From Agapanthus africanus (Eukaryota; Streptophyta; Magnoliopsida; Asparagales; Amaryllidaceae): 64,000 bases of DNA. Numbering within the stretch: position 1 is the stretch's first letter; every line of letters starts with the position of its first letter. The stretch spans positions 26,800,079 through 26,864,078 of the forward strand of contig JASDDO010000026.1 in NCBI GenBank assembly GCA_030015575.1. The letters run 5' to 3'. The notes beneath the pieces were generated by a model. It had not been told where the DNA came from. It did not search any database and saw only the letters and a list, made by a program, of their open reading frames with translations. A program made the translations under genes and the position numbers. This document shows positions 12,684-26,300 of the stretch, in pieces.

Positions 12684-13030
12684 TTTTCTTACAATAGACG
12701 TCCGCCACTTGCAGTGATACGCGTATTGCACAGCAACACGAAAGGTTTGGCATGCATTTCCTTCTGATGTTTACATGTATGGTTTTGATGTATATCATGA
12801 TTGGTTTCGTTTTGGGCTTTGACATTGATGTCTTCTCCATGACTCCGATGATTGCGGGATGCTTGACGGAGTTTTGATTTGGAGTTATCTGCTCACTGTT
12901 CATGCGCATGCTTTGCGCTATAATGCGTCCTATGTATTGATGATTTCGGAGCCCCGACGACTTGGACTTTTTACTGAAATGTTTTAGTATTTGAGGGGTT
13001 TAAATTTAAATTCGGGGACCGAATTTCTTT
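12681..13030 (+). other. 3' end of the internal domain of the large-LTR element
   Basis: About 350 bp between the microsatellite and the PPT. The last 45 bases read in one frame as FKFGDRISLRGK, which resembles the FEDE(I)-L-RG tail that ends Tekay-type polyproteins just before their PPT. If right, this is the only coding vestige of the parent element. Confidence 0.45.
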
Positions 13031-13042
13031 AAGGGGGAAGAT
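13031..13042 (+). promoter_or_regulatory. Polypurine tract
   Basis: AAGGGGGAAG immediately before the TGTAACG start of the 3' LTR. It is the plus-strand primer site. Confidence 0.85.
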
Positions 13043-15080
13043 TGTAACGTTTTGAAAATCGTTTAGGTGAATTTCGGAGAATCGGTAAAATAACGGGTGT
13101 TTTCCGTAAAAACCAAGATATAAATATCTTTTAATATAAAATTAAATATACCTATTCTAGCTATAAAATTGCTAGTATTTGATTTTTAATTGGCCACTTG
13201 TAAATTTCTGATTTTCTTAAAAATTTTCCGAAATTAATTAATTAAATATTATTTTAAGCCTTCACCAATACATTTAATTAGTGATAATTACAAATTGGAA
13301 TGGGTTAATACAAGATTAGTGTATCATGAAAGATTAAACCAAATAAAAAAAATTTAACATGTGGTTTTTGTAATGAAAAGAAGTTGTAACGATGGTTTTA
13401 CAAAAATATAAAAGAAAAATAAAATAGGAAATGTTGTAATTTGCAATATGAAACTTGAGGGGTTTTATTGTCACAAAAATTTCCACACACCCCCACACAA
13501 ACCCAATTTCCCCCTCGGCTGAAACTGCAGGAATCCCCCCCCCCCCTTTCATGCCTCACACTTCTAGTTTAAAAAGAAAAGAGAATTAGAATGAAATGAG
13601 TGTTATAAAGGATGAAGTATGGGGTATTATTATATGATGTTTTGGGGCTTTTTCATGAGTTGACCCACACCCATACCTCACTCACCACTCCCTCTCCCTC
13701 CCTGCCGAGCCTCCTGCTGCAGTTTCTTTCCCCCCCTTTGTTCTACATCTCTTCTCACTTCAAATCTCCAAATTCCATCAAAATCCACACAATTTCCCAC
13801 TAATTTCAATTAAACCTTTATCCATTTTTCTTTTTCCCAAACTAGCTTGGAATCTTGGTGCAAGGGAGCATTTTGGGATGGCTATGTTGCTAGCTAGATC
13901 TACAATTTGTGAGGTATAATCTTACTCCAAGTGTTACCTTGTTGATAATTGTTGTAATCAAACTTAATTAGGTATCTAAATTGGTTTAATTTTCTAGTTG
14001 GAAATTGTAAAGAGAAGAGTTGAATTGGGAGTTAGGGTTTGGATTATTTGGTTATGGTTGTGTTGTGTAATTTAGAATCTTGAGAATTTTAAAACCCAAT
14101 CTAGTTGTTAGTTTGCAAATTCACTTTAAAAATTGTCCAAATTGTATTATGTTGCAAACTAGATTTTAGGATTAATGTAATTAAGTGAGATTAAAATCTA
14201 GTTAGGCTTTTTAGCACATCATTAAGGTTTCCATGAGTGGTTTAACATTTTAAAATATGCAAATTGTTGTCTAGTTGTTAAATTGTAAATTGTTACAATT
14301 AAATTGTCCAAATTGCTTAAATTGCAAACTAGGTTTTTAGAATTAATGAAAATTGATGAGATTAAACTATGGAAATTGTTTGTATGACTTAATTAAGATA
14401 TTTAGTGAGCATTGTAGCCGCTAGAATTGTTAAAACAACTAGATTTGAACTAAATTGGCTATTGTTGCTTACTAGAATTTCGGAAAAATAGCTTTTAAAG
14501 CGAATTTGAAGTTTGATGATTTAAACCCTATTTCATATATATATTTAGTGTGTTGTGAAACCAAGAATTGTACGTTTGGGTTTTTCTTGATCAATCGGCG
14601 TTTGTATATCGATGTCGAGGGTTATTTGGTTCTTTTGTATGAGCGGACTATAGGTTTTGACCTATGTGAGATTCGTGTGTCGTTTTGGTCATGAGTCGGA
14701 TTTTAATGCGATAAGATGTGTTATGATACGTAGGTACTCTCACGAGTACTTCGAGACGACAAGCAAGCGCGTGGCGACATCGGCATTGACAAGCGAAGAT
14801 CAAGGTGAGTAGATATATATATCTACGGGGGAAGTCGGGTGGATAGCGTATAGCACCCCCGCATTTTCGTAAAATATGATGTGATGCGATATAGTTATAC
14901 ATATTTGTGTTATTGCGAGATATGAATCTTAGCAAGATAAGCTTTAGGAGATCATGGGTTAGTGTTAGCGAGATTTGAGAAAAGTGGTTTAGTTAGCTTC
15001 TTAGTCGCGAACCCTAGAGTAAGGTTGACACACATATACACATGCATACACGGGATATGGTTTTGGGTGTATACGTCATA

Positions 15081-15148
<68 letters not shown>

Positions 15149-17564
15149 AAGGTGGATGTGTTGGTGCTTATATATATATACATACACGTATACACGGATG
15201 TTGATGATAGTATATAGTACTTGGAGATGAGTCGATGTGATTGAGAATGCTGCCGTGAGATCTGTGATGTGATTTGGTTCGTACTATGAGATACGACAGG
15301 AGATTATACCGGATCTTTAGGCGATGTGTTTCAGACACACACACATTATTTGTTGATGGTATCAGTTTGTACTAGATTTAGATCTGTACTCCAGTTCATG
15401 ACATATGATGATAAGGATACCAGATGAGTAATGAGATAAATATGATATTTGACCCGTACCTAGATTTTGGATGCCGTACGATATATTTACCGTACGAGAT
15501 ATAGTTATGATGTTAGATCCGCACTCTTGACTCGAGGATGTCATATATATATATATATATATTTTATCGTACATGATACTATTGAAGCGAGATCACCGAC
15601 TACCAGGTATATATATAGATCGACTCAGACTTAGGTGGATTTCCTTACCCTTTTGACTGGGCTCGAGTCATACTAGTTTTCAAAAGTGGAGAATCGTGAG
15701 TATTTTAAATACCAAACTGTATGACTCGTATATTGGGTAGGTATATTTTTTGGTGTTGCTGTTACTACATCACTTTCTGTATATTCATGATGTTTCATCG
15801 CATTGCATGCTCGTACATATGTTATCTGTATTTATTATGAAACCCTGCTTTCAGGACACCAGCACCATTACCGATGATGCGTATGTTCCACGTACACTTG
15901 CTTGCCGGCTTACACACATCATCATCGGAAATTGCCATGTCACGTACACCTTAGAGAATACTATTCATTGACATAGCTTGCTAGTTGCTAGTTGCAATAT
16001 GTTATAGCTTTCATATGCTAGTTTAACTATTGCATTCATTGCATGATATCAGATGCATTCATGTATTCATTGGTTATGCAGTATTTTGGATATTTATGTC
16101 GGTTTTCACTGTTTATTGACATGGTGATTTGATGATTTCGGATCCTTCTTGAGATTTTCTGGATTTGGAAACCGCATGTGATAGTTTTATAAACCGATGA
16201 GTTATTTTAAAGAGAAAAATGCGGTTTTCCTTGATATGATGAGTCTTGTCCACCATGATGTTTTCTCGGTTCTGAGATGGTTTTCGAGACCCGATTCGAG
16301 GAGTTGGATGAACCGTCTGCGGGTACATAGTGGACCCGGTATGGTACCCCGGGGCAAGAAGCTCGAGTTGTAGATGATGAGCCCGGCAGGGGCAGACTGC
16401 CTACCGGTGATTATTTGGCACGACAGATATCCGGAGGATATCATTCGTAGTTGTGTGATTGATGATATGGGCCGATCCGGACTGACGGAACCCGAGTATT
16501 GAGATATTGAGATATTGAGTTTTGAGACACTAAGATATTGAGATTTGATGATATAAGCCAGTCCGGATAGCCGGAGCCTGAGATATTGAGATATTGAGAT
16601 TTATGTTTTGTGTCGATACTTGACACTGATTTCTCTATTAATTTCATTGATAATACTCGATTTATAAACATACAGTAATCTCATTAAATAAAGAAAACAG
16701 TTATCTCATTCATGATGTATTCTGTTTCCATTAGTAATGCATTCATACATCATATATCTAATATGTTGCTATCTGAGGTACTGACACGAGCATGCGGTAT
16801 TACACTTATGTGTAGATGGATCAGGATATTTATTTGAGGATATTACTTGATATGACCTAGGATAGCGTCATACATGCGATTTCTGCTCTGTGATATTTTC
16901 TATTCACGAGTTGGCAACTCACCCCCGTTGTGCCACAGTTTCTTGCAGGTTTTGCCGTACAGGTTCTTGACGGCTTTACTGGCTCACTGCTTTCATTTCG
17001 GATGTTGCTTTGGTAGGTGTGTTCACTTGCATCGTGACCACCATTGTACATTTATTATTTCCGTTGTATCTAGTAAACTCTATCAACCAGACTTGTATAT
17101 TTGATAGAACTAGAAGACCAGTGTTTATTCTTTTGACTTTAGAGTCGCGCTTGTATTATTATGGTTTTTTGGTAGATTTGGACTTTCTTTTGAGTTTTGA
17201 TCCTCGCCCTTCGGCGTTGTATATTATATTGCTTGCATGGTTTTGTCCACCCTTTTGGCGAAGAGCTAGCTCTCGTTTGGGGATGCCTTATTTATTATTT
17301 ATGCTTTATCAGGTTTTGTACCCGTTTGGGGTCAGTATTTACAAAGGAAACTCTGCCGAAATTTTCAGAAAAGACTTGAGATTTTAAAAATGCATACTTC
17401 GCTTTATGTTGTTAAACTTCTTGCTTTAAAATTGGCTTTTTTTCTTCACTCTACTTCTTTAATTGGTTTTGATTTCTGGGTTTTGGCTTACTTAGATTAC
17501 GTACGCCTCGAGACGTTTCGTAATTTAAGTGCCGGTCATGTTCCGTATTTTTCGGGTCGTGACA
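13043..17564 (+). repeat. 3' LTR of the large-LTR element (4522 bp)
   Basis: Copy of 1784-6251 with scattered substitutions, an expanded (TA)n at about 15083-15145, and an intact CGTGACA end. Right flank ATATA, then Athila integrase. Confidence 0.88.
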
Positions 17565-18411
17565 ATATATCTTGTTAGCGGTTGATTACGTCTCGAAATG
17601 GGTAGAAGCAATACCTTGTCGCACTAATGACAACAAGGTTGTCATTAAGTTCCTTAAAGAAAATATCTTTTCACGATTCGGACATTCTCGCGCTATAATT
17701 AGCGACAACGGGACGCATTTCTTTAATCAGTCTTTTGAGGCTTTGATGCGGAAATATGCTATCAACCACAAACTTTCTACGCCCTATCATCCCCAAACAA
17801 GCGGGCAAGCTGAGATCTCAAATAGGCAAATCAAACAAATTTTGGAGAAGACGGTTTCTAAAAACCGTAAAGATTTGTCAACCAAATTGACGGATGCCCT
17901 TTGGGCATTTCGAATAGCTTATAAGACCGAGCTTGGTATGTCTCCTTACCGCCTTGTGTTTAGGAAGGCATGCCACCTTTCTGTCGAGATCGAACATAAA
18001 GTAATGTGGGCTATCAAAGAGCTAAACTTTGATTTTGATCAAGCCAGCAGCTATCGGAAGCTGCAATTGAATGAGCTAAGCGAACTCCGTGATGAAGCTT
18101 ACGATAATGTGGTGATAGTAAAGAACCGGACTAAAGTGTTCCACGATAAAAACCTTTTTAGAAAAACTTTTACAACGGGACAACAAGTCCTTCTTTACAA
18201 TTCCCGTCTCCATCTTCATCCGGGTAAGCTTAAATCTCGTTGGAAAGGACCTTTTGTTGTGCGGTATGTACACTCGCATGGGACAGTAGAAGTTGAAAAT
18301 ATAAAAAACGGTTCAATTTTTAAAGTAAATGGGTATGGATTGAAACCGTATTTTTCCGCTGACCCAGCGGAGGAGCTCCTGTTTTTACAGGAGCCACTTT
18401 ATCATAACTAA
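17565..18411 (+). pseudogene. Athila integrase, core and C-terminal part
   Basis: It continues the gene cut at 1783: [13 protein letters not shown], then SDNGTHFF (second catalytic Asp), then the [17 protein letters not shown] block (catalytic Glu), and a C-terminal DNA-binding region rich in Lys/Arg with the [11 protein letters not shown] motif. With the Asp in WGIDF at the other end of the split, the DDE triad is complete, and no stop lies within this 3' part. It ends at a TAA (18409-18411). The gene is dead through the insertion and the upstream stops. Confidence 0.9.
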
Positions 18412-19771
18412 ATTCCTCCGCCTCACCTCCATTTTTCGGTAACATTGTATCATCTTAAGAATGGAGGTGAGTGAAAAAAGGACTTAACTGAATATCTGTG
18501 CATGCCAAAGAACAAGTTTGGGGTTAGTCTTCATTTAATTATTATTTTACCACTATTATTGTCTCTCCCCAAGTCTACAGGTCTATGCTCTCAAAGGACA
18601 ACATCAGTGAGGACACTGCTGAAAACAGGTTTGGAGGGATTGTATTCACTGAATTATCTTTGGCACTGGGCATTAAATTTTTTTTTATAATAAGAGATTA
18701 GAAAGTGAAAAATTATATCTGAAAGATAGGAAGAGTTTAAGAAAAACAAGAAAGTTAGAAGTCTTCTTAAATAAAATTAGTAATAAGTAGTTATGAGCCG
18801 TTGTCCCAAGGGTTTGCAAGATGAAGAAAATTACTAATAGGAGGATAAAAATAAGTCTGAAAAATAATCCCTATTCTTGAGGCCAAACATCTGAATGTTG
18901 ATACCCTACTATACGCACTTACACACATCTTGAAACATGGGATAGTAGAGGATACCTTGAAATGCTCTTGTCAAAAAACCTTAGTATGAAGGAAAAAAAT
19001 TATAAGTGGTAGAGGAAAAAAATTATAAGTGGTAAAGAAAAAAATATAAAAAAATGAACACTGGTTTTGTAATTACCAAGGCAACATAAAAAAATATAGC
19101 GAGGGTGCTTTATCACTTAGTGACTTAGACCAACTGGTTTGGGAGCCACTGCTAAGCCTTGGGTGTTGCAAGACGAGAAATTACACCTTAATACGCAAGC
19201 ACATTTTGTAATCGGTTGGTTAGTAGCTTAAGAAGTATTAACGGTCGCATGAAGGATGTGTGGGCAATTTCATAAAAAAAATTCACCTACTAAATAGTAC
19301 TTTGGAAGATGGACAAGAGTATGATAGCTTGAATTGAATTCTCTAAGTGTAGGGATGTCTTTTACACACACGTAGGGGTATATGATCAATATTTGGAAGA
19401 AAGATAGGGAGGAAGACTAAAGGGTATGTTTTATTGAGGGATGATGTGATTTCTAACATTTTTTCATGATCATTAAGGTAGGGCTTATAGCAACTGAAAA
19501 AACTGGTGTAGTAGAAAACTCTTATTTTCAAGTTCTTTCTTTCATAATTCTTATCTTTGTATGTAACTTTCACTATCTTTATTTTATTATAGGATTTTGT
19601 GGGTGTAATCCGCTAAAAACCCTCAGGAGACAACACTCCTCCCACTAGGGACACCTAGATGTTTAACGGCTTGTTGCACGTGCTCAGTGCAATCGTGTTG
19701 CCTACGAAAATGTGCTACTTAGGTTTTTTCTTTTTCTTTTCTCTTGAATAACTAGTTTGCTCGGGACGATC
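18412..19771 (+). other. Athila 3' non-coding region
   Basis: About 1.36 kb between integrase and the PPT. Some Athila elements carry an env-like frame here, but none is visible. Two similar segments about 350 bp apart (near 18790-18850 and 19140-19205, both with GAGCC..TG..CAAGG/CTTGGGT..TTGCAAGA) suggest an old internal duplication. Confidence 0.6.
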
Positions 19772-19792
19772 GAAGTTAAGTTTGGGGGTATT
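19772..19792 (+). promoter_or_regulatory. Athila polypurine tract
   Basis: GAAGTTAAGTTTGGGGGTAT directly before TGTTCAG. The AAGTTTGGGGGT form is usual for Athila-like elements. Confidence 0.75.
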
Positions 19793-21317
19793 TGTTCAGT
19801 TGAAAATATTACGCATTTGATATGACATTTTTCTTACTATTTTTATATAATAAAAGGTGTTTATTATAAATATGACACATATGAGGGTTTATCCGTAAAA
19901 ATACTATTTTCATGTGTTTATATATTATAATTAACATTATGAAGGAAAATATAAGCATATAATATCTATGTAATATTTGGTCCATTTAAATATACTTACC
20001 TTATTAAATATTTTTGACCAATTCTCTTAAAACTATAATATCATGTCAAATGGTTAATATAATATCTCAATAAAAACAAATTCTACCAACATTATTTATT
20101 GAGATAATTGTGCAGAAATTATATCAGGACTGGAATCAAGAAAATCCAAGTTATCGAGATCAAATATGCCGAAATCTTAAAGTAAATCGAAGAAATCAAT
20201 TCTGGCAGAGACTTAGAGAAGATTTTCAGATTCCAGATATCAAAATAGTCTACATGTGTCACCAGAAGAGGCCATAAGATTTTTGAAGCAATGAACCCCC
20301 TAACCCATCGCGGATCCGCGGCCAAACCCACCAAATGGCCGCGGTTCCGCCGCAATATTGAGGAGTTAGGGCTCTGGATTTTCTGGTTTGGATCCTAACA
20401 ACTAATTACCATATTAGGAAACTAGGGTTCTGGCTCTGTGACTATAAACAAGGACCGAGAGCCTCTTGGAAAAATCATCACACCAACGCGATCACGAAGT
20501 CTACGACGGCTCAAGAATCCTAGTTGATCATCAACAGTTCATCTACCTCCTTAGAAGAGATCGAGAAGCAAACTAGGGTTTTGTAATCATTTTCTAAAGG
20601 AACAAAGTGTAATCGATCTTGTTGATTAATAAAGGTAGTTGTTTTCTTATATCATTTTATTTTCTGTAGTTTTAAATATGATTTCCCTTTCTATCTTTTC
20701 TTTTCCCAACATGCGCGAATAATTCTCTGCTTGTTAGGGTTCGTAGGATTAGGGTAGATTAATGGATGATGAAGATCCTTAAACTCTTTTTACGTCCTAT
20801 AAAGTTTATAAACTTTACCAAAAGAATAGTTAACATCCTAATTGGGCGCGCTATCAATTCATTGATAGTCATGACCACGATTAGAGATTAGATTAACAAT
20901 TGTTTTGGTAAAGGCTAGACATGAACGGAGATCCATGTCAAGATAAGGGTTAAGAGTGGGGACCCTATTCCCTCCAGAAACCCTAATCTACATGCATCAC
21001 TGTTGATCTAGTTTTAAATCTATTAAAGGATAAAAGGAGTAAACTTTAATTAATCATCCATGACTACTAAATCTTAACGAACCCTACAAGCCCCCTTCTA
21101 ATACAAAAACCTACGTCCGTAGTTAATCTAGATCTATATCCTGCATCCGTGTTTGACGTAGATCTAGAATCTACAACTATTCTTTATTCTTCCTCCTTTC
21201 CTAATCAACACACGTAAAGTAAGATTAAAAGATTCAACGTTTCCCTGAAGATGACCCATACTCATCTCGGTCTAGCTACACGCAACACCGTTATTGATTG
21301 CGGTTATTCTACAAACA
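19793..21317 (+). repeat. Athila 3' LTR (about 1.5 kb; right end approximate)
   Basis: It begins TGTTCAGTTG after the PPT. It contains a TATA box (TATAAACA, 20443-20450), an AATAAA signal (20628-20633), and the 'CCCTGAAGATGACCCATACTCATC' type stretch near 21245 that sits close to the end of Athila LTRs. The right end is placed at ACAAACA (21317) by analogy only. The matching 5' LTR is outside the window. A GC-rich imperfect hairpin lies at 20309-20352. Confidence 0.65.
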
Positions 21318-23255
21318 CTTCTCTAAAACAAAAGAGCAATCGGTCTTCTACCATCTTCATAAGCTCCTTGAGGCGTGCTTGATTGAACTTGGCTGCCAGT
21401 CTTCCTTCGTCGAAGATGATCCACCCGAGAGATGTAGCTCATGGCTCTAGCTCCACATCAAAAGCAAGTGAAGCAACTACGGATTTTAGGTTGCTAATCT
21501 AGAATGCCTAGGATGTAGTGAGTGTTCTAAGTGTTTATCCATCTCACCTCCTCTCATGATTCTCAACTCATGAGATTGTAGAGAGGAGATTGAGCATGGA
21601 GGTGGAGGAACTCAAGAAACTCAAGAGAGGAGAGTGAAGCATGATGGTGAGAAGAAAACTCATCTCTCAAAAATAATAAGCCATCCATGGAGAAAGAAAA
21701 TCTTATAGCATAGTTTTGTAAAACATTTCTTTTCAATTTAAAATCGAGCCTATGCTTGAATAATTTGCATAAATGAATTAACAATTCATTTGTGCACACT
21801 ATGCAAGCATGGTTCTTACCATACTGCCCTCTCTCAATTATCCACCTCATTTCCTATTTAAATAAATGGACAAAAAATCTAAATGAGGTGTCCACCTTCT
21901 AGAATGTTATCTGTATAAATACGGATTATATTCTACTGTATATACATACCTGTATTCGTATCGAAATACGAATACCCGAAGAGTTAGAATAACATAATGA
22001 ACATAATAATAGAATATACATATCGAAATACATATACGTAAATTATTAAATCGATACCTGATTTAATAATTCGGCTCAAACCCGAGCCAGCTAGTATTAT
22101 CAACTGTCCGATCGAAAGTCCTGGTACATAGTACAATCAATTGATCGGAACCATGCACGTGTGCTATACGGCTATTACATTGTTTCGCCAAAACTAGGGC
22201 AACCCTCTGTGTGGGACTCTAAAGACTCGTCAATACGCTGGTAGTGGGTTTAACCACAAGCACGTCAGCGACACTAGCTGTACGTAATGGCTACCCAGGT
22301 ATTGAGCGAAAGGAAGGCCGACGAGCAAACTCATCCGAACGAACCTTTACTGAGCCTGTCAGTGACAATCTCCGTATAGTCCGATCTGTTCATCTAAGAG
22401 TATCGCATCGAGTCTAGGGGGTGGATAAAGTTAGACCCCTAATAACGCGATATTTCGTGTCGGTATGAAGCCCATCACCCACTGAGAAACTAATGATCCA
22501 AATCAGTAATTCTCGTCTACCTTGGATAAGGATTTCTGGTGATGGCCACCTGTGCACCGCACGACATCAACCCCCAATACTGGGAGAGACGAATCCCCAA
22601 CGATCCGCTCACTGCCTCCATGTGGCATAGGACTGTACCCAACTAAAACATGTTTGCACGACTCCTTTGAGCCATGGTAGGGTAGTAATCAAAGAACAGT
22701 GGGAACTCACACGAGACAAATGACGATCTCAGGTCGACAGACTAACCTGTACACATGTTACCTGGAAACTGCTATCTGACAATAGGTATAATATCAACTA
22801 GCATGTTCCTGGCGAGTCTGTCCAGTGTACTCATAATCCAATGAGCACATGTATACTATCTTAGGTGACTGACTGACACCAATGTCTTATGAGACCGGCC
22901 ACCGCCCCTCGTTGGGGTCTCGATAAGTATACACTAGTCTACTCCGGAGTATCGATGCCGAGTCTCGATACTCTCTCGACCAGGGACATTTAAGGATGTG
23001 CTTATAGACCACCCAGCTCCCACGTATATGATTGCCATCATAATGCTAGTAGTCAAGTAAGAATCCTATGGGCTCTATCAACATGTAATAGTGATCTGTA
23101 ATACCACATAAAGCATGTACATGATGATAAAGACAAACCATATAGCATATTATTATTTTGAGTAAGACCGTTCTACCCGTATTGGTCCTCCCTCGATCAT
23201 CATAATCGCGTGCCTGCGAATTACAATAATTGACTTTAGGGCACTATAGCCAATA
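21318..23255 (-). repeat. 3' LTR of the copia element (left boundary uncertain)
   Basis: On the minus strand it starts TATTGGCTATAGTGCCC (TGTTGGCTATAG in the other copy). Positions 22562-23255 match 28574-29268 closely. The rest (U3 end, R, U5) has no partner in the window. A minus-strand TATA-like TTTAAATAGG lies near 21852-21861. The U5 end lies somewhere around 21.29-21.40 kb. Confidence 0.7.
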
Positions 23256-23266
23256 ATCTCCCACTT
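23256..23266 (-). promoter_or_regulatory. Copia polypurine tract (minus strand)
   Basis: Minus-strand AAGTGGGAGAT abuts the LTR start, the usual form for plant copia elements. Confidence 0.75.
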
Positions 23267-23558
23267 GCACTTAAAGATAATTATTGTGGTGTCGCATACT
23301 CACAGCCCATGTGATACCGAACACCCAATTTCTCTACTAATCAGTCTCGCAAAGCCCGTTTGCGAAACCATTGCGTTCGAGAAATAGCCTCAGTAAGTGG
23401 ATCTGCTCCAATGTTTCTATCTTTATCTCTCTATATCTCAACTTCGTGGAGAAAGACTATCTCCCGAAATGTGCAATACCTGTCTTAGAATTTGTTTGGA
23501 TATCTGATGGGACCAGTTCATAAATGAACTCCAAATCCAACAAACTTCTTAGACTGTA

Positions 23559-23790
23559 TCATCCACTGAATTTAATTAGTATCCTGTGCCATGCCTTTCT
23601 CAGTATCCTCTTGAACCAGCTGTTCAACATACCGATCCTCAATAGAGGGAAAAATATAACTCTGACAGCCACTCTGTCATCCAGGTTACCTTGGAAGCTA
23701 GAAATGATAACAGCCTCCTTAAGGAGGCTGCCGTTACTATATACCAAGAACATCACTATGTTCATAACTGCTTCCCAATGTTTCTCCAGG
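23559..23790 (-). pseudogene. Copia RNase H remnant
   Basis: The minus-strand frame reads MFLVYSNG, then IISSFQGNLDD, which parallels the conserved MFLVYGG ... DASFQ-D-DD junction between RT and RNase H in plant copia. Downstream homology continues in shifted frames (a 'CQSYIF'-like block). An (AT)n tract at 23796-23844 interrupts the reading just upstream on the minus strand. Strongly decayed. Confidence 0.6.
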
Positions 23791-23793
23791 ATT

Positions 23794-23795
<2 letters not shown>

Positions 23796-23844
<49 letters not shown>
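23796..23844. repeat. (TA)n microsatellite
   Basis: About 48 bp of TA repeats inside the copia pol remnant. Confidence 0.9.
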
Positions 23845-23847
<3 letters not shown>

Positions 23848-23907
23848 CAGCCAGTGCAAAATCAATATTTGGGGTGGTACTTGACATCTCATGATTGACT
23901 TAATTAC

Positions 23908-24330
23908 CTAAGCAAGAGATATGCTAATCATGCAATTCCCTCTCCTTATCAGTCTAGAAGACATCTCTTTAGAGAGGGCGACTCCATCACCTGCGGGTAT
24001 ACCACCATGCCAGGAGTCGTCCATTCTAAAACACTTTAGAATAGTGTCAAATACCCAAATTGGGACACTTCCCAAATCTAGATCTAAAACCATAGATCTA
24101 GTTACCAGAATTCAAGATATTTTATCCAGATCCTATGTGGAGAAACACCTTGTGACAACCACAGTTTAACCGATCGGAGTATAGGAATATCACTTCCTAT
24201 CATGAGCATGTCATCCAAATACCAGGACATCACTCTTTACTACCTTCTTACCAGGTCTATCTGATGTTCTGATGAAGTCAAACTCTATGACTGTTGCATC
24301 AAAATTAGACGATCTATCTCCGCTATACCT
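23908..24330 (-). pseudogene. Copia reverse transcriptase remnant
   Basis: The minus strand encodes YLDDMLMIGSD (24190-24221), the copia YxDD catalytic motif followed by DIPILRSVKLWLS, then further along DTILKCFRMDDS and DGVALSKEMS, equivalents of the conserved KRF-M-NSK-G and LSK blocks. A segment like FDATVIEFDFIR precedes the YLDD. Blocks sit in two frames with stops between, so the gene is dead. Order and spacing fit copia RT. Confidence 0.7.
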
Positions 24331-26300
24331 GCTTTAGTCTATAAATAGACATAAGCTACTTGCTCACTATGCTTCCGCTGCTCCCACTGACTACAATAAC
24401 CCTCTGCAGAGTCATATACACGTACACTTCTAAAACTAATTTAGAATGATGTTATACTCATCCTCCTGTCTGATCTCATAGTCTAGAACAGCAGCAGTGG
24501 CAAGTTTGGGTCATCAAAAACCTCCCTGTCACCGTCTTTGAGGAGACCGAAGTACCTCTCAGGTGCCTGAGGCTACCCACCAAATCTGGGGAGTGGCTAA
24601 TGGAATGTCGAATCCAATTGAATCTTTTGGTTCTACTAAATTTTCAGTAATCGTTTGTGGTTATGGAATCAATTCCAGTTCTACTATACTCCCACTAATG
24701 GTTTCTGAAAAGAATTTATTTTACTAAAACTGTGGTGAGTCAAGAACAATATAACTATTGATCTTCCAGATGGTAGAATGTTAACCCTCGTCAAAACCCG
24801 GGATAACCCACAAACTGCCATTACCGAAACTTGCCTAGAGTTTATCCGGATTCTGGTTTTAAGCATAAGCCAGACAACTCCATATACCTTAATATCGTTA
24901 AGATATGAATCCATTCTATATATCCAATATAGAAATAAAGGCACTAATTTAATTGGAATCAGATTCAATATACATGCAGCTGTTTCCAGTGCATATCAAC
25001 TAGATGGAAGAAGGCCAAGCAACATTACTCATCAAAGAGCGCACCCACGCTTTAGTAACCTAAGCGAGAAGCAAGTTCTCAAAACTATTACTTACAATGG
25101 AATACCAAACACAAGTATCTATATCTTCGATCACCTTGAAGAATCCTGATACTTGCAATATATGGTTCTCTATTTTATTCTTATACCTATATCTTCTCAA
25201 AATTTGGATCTTGTATTTCAATGAAATACTTGTCTAAAACTAGAAAAGTCATGAGTAAACAAAATATAGTATGAGTACCAACTCCTTTGTCCTAACAGGC
25301 ACCGGACAACATACAATACTCTGTATAAGTTCACTGAGTTTATTAACTCAAGCCTTGTGTGTCGTAGGTTGAAAACTGTACTATGGTTAAGAAAAATTAC
25401 ACCGCTGTAGAATGCGCGTTACCTAACCATCAACTGATATAAGTAAATGTCATAAACATAATTTCAAAAAGTTATATCTCACTTTATAAAATAAACGTAT
25501 AGATATATCAGTTTGAAATTGGTGCATAACGACGGATATTCAAAACCAAATATTTGCCGTCAGGCAAAACCCAGATGATTTTCTCAAATATCACCAATTA
25601 CAAAGAATTCCGATATGATGAGGATCTAATCACCCAATTCTCAATATCTTACTCTCACTCAGCATCAGTAACGCCATACAGATGTGAGAATCAAATATGG
25701 TAAATACATATCCCGGAGTTAGAATCTAATTGGGAAAATAGTTTTCACTTAACACCGCACAGAAAAACTGAAACATGAAAATATTTCGAAGGCATGGCTG
25801 GGTATTCCTAGTAATGCTTCTTCCACTATGACAGTAACCGTATACTTTCTTGCCCTCACTGCAATTCCTTTATATGTCTTTACTTATTACCTTTTGTACA
25901 CCACACTTAGGCTAATTGGTTTTCTTGCTTCCCTACCTTTCGGCACCTGCCTATGGTTTGGAAGAAGACTATCCAATAAGCGCAATAGGTGTACTCTCCT
26001 AATACTAGGAGTCCTCGTAAGCTGAGAGAAGGTAAAGGGAAAAGACAACCAAATAATCCTATTCAATTTCTCCAGAACCGGAATCCATCCTTGAACCGGA
26101 ACAAGTTCCTTCGAGTTCATATGTAACTATACGATGGAATATCCATGAAATTTGGATCTTCATAGTGATACAGAGTGTTCTGGAAAAATGCAAAGGGAAA
26201 ATAGGAGCGGCAATGATATATGCGACTAAATGACAATCCAATAGCCAAAGTGTTTTAAGAAGGTTCGGTTAACTTAGTTCATGAGTTTTTAAGGTCAAGC
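24331..26300 (-). other. Degraded copia coding region (integrase/gag side), no readable domain
   Basis: By position this should hold the start of RT, integrase and gag on the minus strand. Only weak scraps are seen, such as a Tyr-Cys-His run near 25805-25850 that could be the remains of a zinc knuckle. No frame is supported. Confidence 0.4.

Larger units (their letters stand above)
1784..17564 (+). mobile_element. Large-LTR retrotransposon without coding capacity (LARD-like, Tekay-related)
   Basis: The outer limits are two near-identical direct repeats, 1784-6251 (4468 bp) and 13043-17564 (4522 bp), starting TGTAACG and ending GTGACA (decayed to ATGATA in the 5' copy). A tRNA-iMet-type PBS follows the left LTR and a PPT precedes the right one, giving + orientation. 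Without the nested solo LTR the internal part is about 3.5 kb, and no gag, protease, RT, RNase H or integrase motif could be read in any frame. The LTR ends, PBS and PPT context resemble Tekay-type chromoviruses. The size plan, 4.5 kb LTRs around a 3.5 kb non-coding core, matches what is known of LARDs. It must have been mobilised by another element's proteins (inference). Confidence 0.85.

Noticed and set aside
18412-19771. Env-like gene downstream of Athila integrase
   Set aside because: Expected in some Athila elements, but the frames here are short, without signal peptide, membrane segment or splice pattern.
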